A DNA stretch of 64,000 bases, from contig LS999826.1 in assembly GCA_900537185.1 (NCBI GenBank), positions 1,506,379 to 1,570,378 of the forward strand. The letters are read 5' to 3'. Below, piece after piece: positions 18,865 to 25,783 of the stretch. This DNA comes from Cytophagales bacterium Alg240-R148. GTDB lineage: Bacteria > Bacteroidota > Bacteroidia > Cytophagales > Cyclobacteriaceae. The notes beneath the pieces were generated by a model. The model worked only from the letters and a program-made list of their open reading frames with translations. It did not search any database and was not told the origin of the DNA. Numbering within the stretch: the stretch's first letter is position 1; every line of letters begins with the position of its first letter. Both the position numbers and the translations under genes were made by a program.

Positions 18865-19290
18865 TCAAACCCTTCGTTTAACCTCAATTGCTCTAAAAGA
18901 AAAAAACACCCCCAAACCTAAAAACAAAACCAAAAAACCAACGGTAGGAGCACTAATAAAAGAAGCCCTTATTAAAATCAGAATCAAATAGAAGGAATAT
19001 GAAAAAAATACTAAACCAATAACACCAAGAGAACTTACTGCAATTATTTTTGAAGTTGAATTAAAAGATGCTAGTCGCTTTAGAATATAAACGAGCAGGT
19101 AAAAGAAAAGAAATACACCCCCCAGTAGAGCTAGCAAGTCCAAGAATTCCACAACAAAATAAGTGTCGTGCAACTGAACATCTACAGGACCCGAAAATCT
19201 AAAATCTAAAAATAAAACAATACTTACCATTAAAAGAAGACCAAGAAATGTTAGCCACTTTAACTCCGTTTTTATTGCTGTTGACTTCAT
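18865..19290 (-). CDS. Four-TM membrane protein with a cytochrome oxidase subunit I-like segment
   Basis: This 141-residue protein has four hydrophobic segments. Residues 35-48 (PVDVQLHDTYFVVE) closely resemble the segment of heme-copper oxidase subunit I just before its heme-ligand histidines (there DVQLHDTYFVVAHFHYVL). Here the HFH is replaced by EFLDLL, so no heme binding is expected at that point. It could be a domesticated oxidase fragment or a small family sharing this motif; I am unsure of the function. It abuts repeat cluster 4 on its 3' side. Confidence 0.6.
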   Translation of the reverse strand: MKSTAIKTELKWLTFLGLLLMVSIVLFLDFRFSGPVDVQLHDTYFVVEFLDLLALLGGVFLFFYLLVYILKRLASFNSTSKIIAVSSLGVIGLVFFSYSFYLILILIRASFISAPTVGFLVLFLGLGVFFSFRAIEVKRRV

Positions 19291-19373
19291 TTGTTTGTAC
19301 AGTGGTTAATCGATTGCATTCAAGAATGGTGGTGTAAAAATAAAGGCTCGCCATGCATCGTCTCAAATAAACT

Positions 19374-20471
19374 TTATAAAACTATTCTTTCTCCATCCAT
19401 TTTACACCTCGTAAAAACATCCTTTTCAATAAGCAACAACTCCCCATATTCCCCTTTTTTAATGCTGGTATCCACCGCATAGACCAATCCATCGTGTTTC
19501 TTAAGCACTTCCGTTTGAGACGTATGCCCTACAATGATTCTTTTGGCCCCATATTGTTTTAGAACCCCTTCAATTTCATTGGCCGGCAATTCTTCTCTAA
19601 AATACCCTCTGTACCAAATAGGGCTATTCCTGCTATGAAAAGCAAGTAACAAGGTATCGCTCATTAAAGCTTCTTCTTCCAAGTCAATTGTTTTCCTGTA
19701 GAGTTTGTTGATTTTGTTTAAAGAAAGGCTGCGGTCTGCAAATTCTTTAGAAAGACCACCATGGGTAAATAGGTTGTCGTTGATTTTGATAACAGTAGCT
19801 TTCGAACGCAACCAACGGCCAATGATTGTTTCTTGGCTGAACAAATCTTTGTACCGCATTTCAAAAAGTACCGATGCCTGTTTGTATTTGTCGTGTATGT
19901 ATCGGGTGTCGTCGTGCAATACCATGTATTCGTGGTTGCCCAACAAATAGTGCACTTTGCCGCCTGCCGCTTCTGCTTGTTTTTCTAGGTGGTACACGAA
20001 CCAAAGTGTTTCGGTAACTTGGTGGCCCCGGTCGAAGATGTCTCCTGTAATCACAAAATGCCCTGTTCCAAAGGCCCAATTGAGGTTGGTATCTACAACA
20101 CCATTGTTCTTAATAATATCTAGAAACACGTCCATTTGGCCGTGGATATCACTTAACACAGCTACTTTTTCTACTTCTTTGTAGGTATGTTTTTCTGGTT
20201 TGAACTTTACCTGCTCCAGTTCTATTTCTTTTTCTTCTACCTTGCCAGCCACAATAGACCTTTCTATGCCTTTCTTTTTGCTCTCAATAAAGGTGTAAGG
20301 CCCATCGTCAAAGGTTTCGCTGATGCCCAAGCGCAAATCATAGACTTGGACTTCGGCCAAACCATAGGCGTTGTTTCTTAATTGCACGTCGTCTTTTATC
20401 ACAAAGGCAGTGAGTCCAAGCCCAAGTAAAAGGGCAATAGTGGCGTTTCTCAGCGAGATGAATTTTTTCAT
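19374..20471 (-). CDS. Calcineurin-like metallophosphoesterase
   Basis: I chose ATG 20471 (365 residues), which puts a signal anchor (FISLRNATIALLLGLGLTAFVI) at the N-terminus; eight more codons are open upstream. The metal-site motifs of PPP-type phosphatases are present in order: LSDIHGQ, TGDIFDRG, GNHEYM, and later FTHGGL and VGHTSQ. The pattern resembles Shewanella-like bacterial protein phosphatases, so a phosphoprotein or small phosphoester substrate in the periplasm is plausible. It is monocistronic; no neighbour gives its role. Confidence 0.82.
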   Translation of the reverse strand: MKKFISLRNATIALLLGLGLTAFVIKDDVQLRNNAYGLAEVQVYDLRLGISETFDDGPYTFIESKKKGIERSIVAGKVEEKEIELEQVKFKPEKHTYKEVEKVAVLSDIHGQMDVFLDIIKNNGVVDTNLNWAFGTGHFVITGDIFDRGHQVTETLWFVYHLEKQAEAAGGKVHYLLGNHEYMVLHDDTRYIHDKYKQASVLFEMRYKDLFSQETIIGRWLRSKATVIKINDNLFTHGGLSKEFADRSLSLNKINKLYRKTIDLEEEALMSDTLLLAFHSRNSPIWYRGYFREELPANEIEGVLKQYGAKRIIVGHTSQTEVLKKHDGLVYAVDTSIKKGEYGELLLIEKDVFTRCKMDGERIVL

Positions 20472-20636
20472 AGCAGTCTTTTGCATTTGGAGCAATTAAA
20501 AGTAAAAAATCCAACCTTATTACACAAGTTATTGGAGGATAAGTAGATGGTTGGTAATGGCCACAGTGACGATGCCTCCCCCCACCTAACCCCATCGTGA
20601 AAAATTAAGAACCGATTGGTATACTTTCTATAGAGG

Positions 20637-21656
20637 TCATTCACTTGTTTTTTCATAGAGTGCACATGCTCTTTGCAATTTGCGTTTCATTCTTGTTCTT
20701 ACTGTTTCAGGTCCAAGAACTTCTAAAGAGTTACCAAAACCAAGTAATAGCCTTTCTAGTTCGTAGTTGTGGTGCACCGATATTTGAATTTCAATACTGC
20801 CATCCTCCAGCTTTTTTATTACTTTTTGTGAGCTATGGAGCGGCTTTGTCAGGACGTACGGCGCATTGGATTGGTCCACCCAAAGGATTACATCCAGAAG
20901 TTGTTTGTCATTCATGACCGTCACCCCAATGGTGTTTTTATAATAGGCATCTCCATCAAAATCATCCTCAATATAGGCGGCGGTTAGATCCCATTGGATC
21001 GACTCTATGCGGTCCAAAGCAAGGGTTAGGATTTGTCTTTTCTTTCCTTTGCCAACAAGAAACCACCTGTTGTTGAATTCCTTCAAAATATATGGTTGGA
21101 ATTTCATTTCAGAAGATGTTTTTGCCTTGAACGATCGGTATTGAATATTTAAACAAATCTTTTTTAGAATGGATTGATACAATAAATCCAGATGCTCTAG
21201 CCCCTTAAGGTTTTCATTTTTGTCTAAATGAATAATGGATGCCTGGTTGGTTTTTTCGCTATGTACTTTGTCTTCTAATCGTTGAATAATACCTCCAAGT
21301 TCCGAAAAAAGAGAAAAATCCTTAAACTGCTTTAACATACCGACAGTTTCGGAAAGGACGTTCATGTCGTTCTCCGTTATTGGAATATTGGTTATAGAAT
21401 AACCATCTTCTTGGTACTTATAATATTTTTTGTTGTACACTTCAATTGGAGCATTGTATCCTAATTTGTCACTTCTCATCATTTGAATGTCGAGCTGAAC
21501 TGTACGTTTGCTTACGCTCACTTCTCTACCTTCATATTCATATAAAGCTTCGGAACAAGCCTCTATCAAATCGTCCAGTGTCCACTCCCTGTATTTATTT
21601 TGCAAGGACTTGTCAATGGTTTTGTACCGTATGAGTGCATTTTTGTTTAAAGACAT
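20637..21656 (-). CDS. WYL-domain transcriptional regulator
   Basis: This 339-residue regulator has an N-terminal winged helix (about 1-70; SVSKRTVQLDIQMMR). A central WYL domain follows (about 160-240; ILKEFNNRWFLVGKGK, ALDRIESI) and then the WCX extension. WYL regulators often bind nucleic acid or nucleotide ligands and frequently control defence and DNA/RNA-damage loci. It diverges from rtcB, and a perfect 9-5-9 palindrome lies 25 bp upstream of its start. The same palindrome recurs before the tRNA array at 25.2 kb, so it probably represses or activates itself, the rtcB unit and the tRNA/RING unit (inference). Confidence 0.88.
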   Translation of the reverse strand: MSLNKNALIRYKTIDKSLQNKYREWTLDDLIEACSEALYEYEGREVSVSKRTVQLDIQMMRSDKLGYNAPIEVYNKKYYKYQEDGYSITNIPITENDMNVLSETVGMLKQFKDFSLFSELGGIIQRLEDKVHSEKTNQASIIHLDKNENLKGLEHLDLLYQSILKKICLNIQYRSFKAKTSSEMKFQPYILKEFNNRWFLVGKGKKRQILTLALDRIESIQWDLTAAYIEDDFDGDAYYKNTIGVTVMNDKQLLDVILWVDQSNAPYVLTKPLHSSQKVIKKLEDGSIEIQISVHHNYELERLLLGFGNSLEVLGPETVRTRMKRKLQRACALYEKTSE

Positions 21657-21680
21657 AGAGAAAGTTAGGAATTATTTTAA

Positions 21681-21703
21681 TCTACGCAAAATCCTTGCGT
21701 AGA
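21681..21703. promoter_or_regulatory. 9-5-9 palindromic operator 1 (WYL/rtcB intergenic)
   Basis: Arms TCTACGCAA and TTGCGTAGA are separated by 5 bp, preceded by TTTTAA. After 20 nt it reaches a TTTTGAAATG block that could be the -7 region of the rtcB promoter. The site lies between the divergent WYL gene (25 bp) and rtcB (80 bp). An identical pair of arms with identical spacing occurs at 25201. Confidence 0.75.
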
Positions 21704-21768
21704 TAACCTTGAGTTTTGAAATGTCAAATAAAAAGGGCCGCAACAAAAGGCCAATTATTTTGAATTAA

Positions 21769-23166
<1,398 letters not shown>

Positions 23167-23168
23167 AA

Positions 23169-23198
23169 GCTTGCTGCCAATAAAATTGGGCAGCAAGC
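23169..23198 (+). other. Strong hairpin between rtcB and the first nucleotidyltransferase
   Basis: Arms GCTTGCTGCC and GGCAGCAAGC (10 bp), extended by AAT/ATT with one bulged G, start 2 bp after the rtcB stop. No T-run follows, so it looks more like an RNA-stability or processing element, or a weak terminator, than a full terminator. Confidence 0.5.
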
Positions 23199-23293
23199 AC
23201 CACCATGAAGAATGGAGCTTTGTTCAGCTTTTTATTTGCTAATAGTAGAAGTGAAAGTAATTAGGACACCGCCATTTTAAGAAAGTTAGAAAG

Positions 23294-24067
23294 ATGATAG
23301 ATAAAAAAATAAAAACGGATATTTTGACCTACCTCACAGCACTTGAAAAAGAGAAGAGGATAAAGATTCTTTATGCGTGTGAGTCTGGTTCAAGAGCATG
23401 GGGGTTCCCATCTACCGATAGCGATTACGACGTGCGATTTTTTTATATGCATGCCCCCGAATGGTACTTTTCTATTTTGGACAGAAAAGATACGATGGAA
23501 AATGTAGGCCCCGTACTTGATTTTAATGGTTGGGAATTGCGCAAAACCTTGCGGTTATTTATGAAAAGCAATGCTTCTTTGATAGAAAAGGTGCAATCTC
23601 CTATTGTTTACAAAGAAAATGGGGTGTTTCGGGAAGCGCTAAATGGATTAATGCAAGACTACTTTAATCCAAAAGCATGTATGTTCCATTATTATAGCCT
23701 GGCACATAATTTCTATGAGGAAGCACTGCAAAAAGAAAAAGTAAAATTAAAAAAGTATTTCTACGCCATTCGTTCCATTCTTGCAGCGCGATGGATTAGG
23801 ATCCACAAGGAGGTGGCGCCCATGGAGTTTTCGACTTTAAGGTCGGTTATGGAAGACAAAAATTGGAATGACCTGGTGGAGGATTGGCTGGAGAAAAAAA
23901 TATCTGGGACGGAAGGAACCTTGGTGAATCCATCTAAATTGATCAATAATTTTATAAAAATTGAATTAGAGGAAGGAAAAATTTATGCCGATGCCTTACC
24001 GAGGTATGAGAAAACACCGCCGGAAGCTTTGGATGAACTATACAGAAAATTGATTAAAAATGAATAA
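23294..24067 (+). CDS. Minimal nucleotidyltransferase (COG3541-type)
   Basis: This 257-residue protein has the polymerase-beta-type nucleotidyltransferase motif GSRAWG-x7-SDYDV near residues 33-48, with the two catalytic Asp of SDYD. A helical C-terminal half follows. Family members transfer nucleotides to RNA ends or proteins; the substrate here is unknown. It overlaps the next nucleotidyltransferase by 8 bp and follows rtcB, which suggests a role in handling RNA ends (inference). Confidence 0.82.
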   Translation: MIDKKIKTDILTYLTALEKEKRIKILYACESGSRAWGFPSTDSDYDVRFFYMHAPEWYFSILDRKDTMENVGPVLDFNGWELRKTLRLFMKSNASLIEKVQSPIVYKENGVFREALNGLMQDYFNPKACMFHYYSLAHNFYEEALQKEKVKLKKYFYAIRSILAARWIRIHKEVAPMEFSTLRSVMEDKNWNDLVEDWLEKKISGTEGTLVNPSKLINNFIKIELEEGKIYADALPRYEKTPPEALDELYRKLIKNE

Positions 24068-24578
24068 GGTAGAAGCGTTATATGCGAATGATTTGTTGTT
24101 GCTAGAATGTATTAGTGGAAGCACTGCTTATGGCTTAAGCTTGCCTCATTCTGATGTTGACAAAAGAGGGGTGTTTGTAGCGCCTAAGAAAGAATTCTTT
24201 GGACTAAGTGAAGTGACGCAGGTGAACAGCGCTTCGGGCGACGATGCTTTTTCGGAGTTGGGAAGATTCTTTGAATTATTGACTAAAAGCAACCCTACCA
24301 TGGTGGAGCTGTTGCATACGCCATCTAATTTTGTGTTGAAAAAGCACCCGCTTTTTGATCAAATAAAGAAGGAGTACTACCTGTCTAAAAAATGTAAAGA
24401 TACTTTTGCAGGATACGCAATATCGCAGATACGAAAGGCAAGAGGGTTGAATAAAAAGATAGTGAACCCCATGGACAAGAAACGAAAAACAGTACTTGAT
24501 TTTTGTTTTATTCCAGAAGAACAAGGGTTCATTTCGGTAAGGGAGTTTTTGGAAAATAGAGGGTGGTCTCAGGCATAA
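24060..24578 (+). CDS. Second nucleotidyltransferase, N-terminal part (gene split by in-frame TAA)
   Basis: These 172 residues carry the catalytic motif GSTAYGLSLPHSDVDKRG (two Asp of SDVD) near residues 20-38. Reading ends at TAA 24576-24578, but the same frame continues without further stops to 25115, and the sequence after the stop (CGLVKIPHM) reads as the natural continuation of RGWSQA. The intact protein would be about 351 residues, so this is a nonsense mutation, a recoded stop, or a sequencing error. The Asp motif is in this half, so a truncated product could retain part of the active site but not the helical C-terminal domain. Confidence 0.75.
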   Translation: MNKVEALYANDLLLLECISGSTAYGLSLPHSDVDKRGVFVAPKKEFFGLSEVTQVNSASGDDAFSELGRFFELLTKSNPTMVELLHTPSNFVLKKHPLFDQIKKEYYLSKKCKDTFAGYAISQIRKARGLNKKIVNPMDKKRKTVLDFCFIPEEQGFISVREFLENRGWSQA

Positions 24579-24584
24579 TGTGGA

Positions 24585-25115
24585 TTGGTTAAAATCCCAC
24601 ATATGATTGAAATGTACGGGCTCTTTTTTGATGAAAACTGCAACTATAAAGAGATTGCACCCAATGAAAATGCCAATGAAGTGTCACTTTCCTCTATAAA
24701 AAAAGGAGAAAAACGCATGGCAATTATGTCGTTCAACAAATCTGGCTACTCCACTTATTGCAAGGAGTATACAGAATATTGGGATTGGGTAGAAAAACGG
24801 AACAACGAGCGGTACGAAAATACTTTGAGCCACGGAAAGAACTACGATGCCAAAAATATGATGCATACTTTCAGGTTGCTTGCCATGGCGGAAGAAATAG
24901 CAAGAGAAGGGGAGGTGCATGTAGAAAGATCCGACAGAGCGTTTCTTCTTAAAGTTCGAAGGGGAGAATTTGAATACGATTATTTGCTACAATTGGCAGA
25001 AGAGAAGATTGCGACAATGAAAAACACCTATGACGCGTCTGGTTTACCAGAAGTTCCGGATGCCTTCCAGTTAAACGAGTTGCTGGTTCAATTTAGGGAA
25101 GCACTTTATGGGTGA
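24585..25115 (+). CDS. Second nucleotidyltransferase, C-terminal part (after the in-frame stop)
   Basis: This continues the frame of the preceding half after the TAA; the first usable starts are TTG 24585 and ATG 24603. It encodes about 170 residues of the helical C-terminal domain typical of these nucleotidyltransferases (NMMHTFRLLAMAEEIAREGE, then an LLQLAEEKI helix). No additional frameshift or stop has accumulated. That is expected if the lesion is recent, if ribosomes read through or restart, or if the two parts work as separate subunits. Confidence 0.7.
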   Translation: MVKIPHMIEMYGLFFDENCNYKEIAPNENANEVSLSSIKKGEKRMAIMSFNKSGYSTYCKEYTEYWDWVEKRNNERYENTLSHGKNYDAKNMMHTFRLLAMAEEIAREGEVHVERSDRAFLLKVRRGEFEYDYLLQLAEEKIATMKNTYDASGLPEVPDAFQLNELLVQFREALYG

Positions 25116-25200
25116 TTTTGTATGTGGTGAAATATTGCTGAGCGAATGAAAAGAACAAGGTTCAAGCCCAGAAGACATCCTGATTTTGTAAACTTTTTAA

Positions 25201-25223
25201 TCTACGCAAAAAGATTGCGTAGA
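25201..25223. promoter_or_regulatory. 9-5-9 palindromic operator 2 (before the tRNA array)
   Basis: Arms TCTACGCAA and TTGCGTAGA with a 5-bp spacer, preceded by TTTTTAA and followed 20 nt later by CTTTGAAATG: the same arrangement as at 21681-21703. It lies 168 bp before the interrupted tRNA and 561 bp before the RING/TerD-like gene, and so defines a second unit of the same regulon. Confidence 0.75.
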
Positions 25224-25275
25224 ACATTTGCAACTTTGAAATGTTGGTGGTGTTGATCAGCGAAATATCTGAGAC

Positions 25276-25383
25276 CCCATCCCGCAAATGGCAGGGTGGG
25301 TAATTAAAAAAAAGAAAAGAAGGTCAAGAATAAGTTACTTCTAAACTACTTATCCCGTAAGGACTTATTCCATTACCTTTTTT
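25276..25383 (+). ncRNA. Structured leader with the first GGTCAA...TTACTTCT repeat
   Basis: A hairpin CCCA(T)CCC...GGGTGGG (25276-25300, one bulged T) is followed by GGTAAT (25299-25304). GGTAAT pairs with ATTACC (25372-25377) just before a 6-T run, so the whole may be a small closed RNA with an end. Between them lies GGTCAA (25322-25327) followed by TTACTTCTAA, and a possible ATAAGT/ACTTAT stem presenting CTTCTAA, the heptad of the tRNA-Arg(UCU) anticodon loop. Whether it is a separate RNA or the leader of the array is unknown. Confidence 0.4.
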
Positions 25384-25390
25384 ATAATAA

Positions 25391-25508
25391 GAGGCAGTAG
25401 CTCAACGGTAGAGCAGGTTAGTTTTTGAATTATCAGAAATTGGTCAAAAAAGACTTACTTCTTGCGCTTCTAACGCCCAGGTCGTGGGTTCGAATCCCAC
25501 CTGTCTCT
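25391..25508 (+). tRNA. tRNA-Arg(UCU) interrupted by a 46-nt insertion in the anticodon stem
   Basis: Acceptor GAGGCAG pairs with CTGTCTC (25501-25507, one G-U). The D-arm is GCTC-AACGGTA-GAGC and the T-arm GTGGG-TTCGAAT-CCCAC, with variable loop AGGTC. Removing 25418-25463 joins GG (25416-25417) to GCG (25464-25466). This gives a perfect 5-bp anticodon stem GGGCG/CGCCC with loop CTTCTAA, anticodon UCU. The spliced form is a canonical 71-nt cloverleaf plus discriminator U; CCA is not encoded. The insertion can form a TTTTTGA/TCAAAAA hairpin. Its 5' end also lets GTTAG (25417-25421) pair with CTAAC (25470-25474) and mask the anticodon loop. It is far shorter than a group I intron. The RtcB ligase gene lies 2.2 kb upstream. 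Confidence 0.8.
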
Positions 25509-25510
25509 CT

Positions 25511-25765
25511 AAAAGGGCAACACGGACTTGCTTCAAAACGGAAAATGCGGTTCGAATCCGTCTTGGAAAGTGAGTGGATTATCTTTTAACAAAGTAAGGT
25601 CAACGTGTTCTTACTTCTTAATCAGGTTCGAGTCCTGACTCTCGAAAGAGAGATTTGGTTGAATAAAGAGCACGAATTACCAATCAATGGAAGGTCAATT
25701 ACTTCTTACTCCTGGGGGAATCCCCACCATATTAGGGTTATGATTTAGAAGTAAAATTACCTTTT
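25511..25765 (+). ncRNA. tRNA-like fragments with T-arm motifs and GGTCAA...TTACTTCTT repeats
   Basis: Three T-arm-like segments follow the interrupted tRNA. They are GCGG-TTCGAAT-CCGT (25547-25561), TCAGG-TTCGAGT-CCTGA (25622-25638, perfect stem), and TGGGG-GAAT-CCCCA (25713-25726), the last looking like a T-arm that lost TTC. The second is followed at once by a GNRA hairpin CTCTC-GAAA-GAGAG (25639-25652). The motif GGTCAA followed by TTACTTCTT occurs at 25599-25619 and 25693-25707, as in the tRNA insertion. I could not complete a cloverleaf for any of them: acceptor and D-arm partners are missing. They may be degenerate tRNAs, decoys or parts of one structured RNA. Confidence 0.5.
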
Positions 25766-25783
25766 GTTTAAATAAACAAAATA

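Noticed and set aside
24576-24578. Selenocysteine or other recoding at the internal stop
   Set aside because: The codon is TAA, not TGA, and no SECIS-like hairpin is seen after it; a simple nonsense change is preferred.
25418-25463. Group I or group II intron in the tRNA
   Set aside because: 46 nt is far too short for either and no catalytic core elements are present.
25391-25508. Reading the tRNA as intact, with GTTAG/CTAAC as anticodon stem and a 48-nt anticodon loop
   Set aside because: That leaves a 9-nt variable region and no sensible anticodon, whereas excising 46 nt gives every canonical feature at once.
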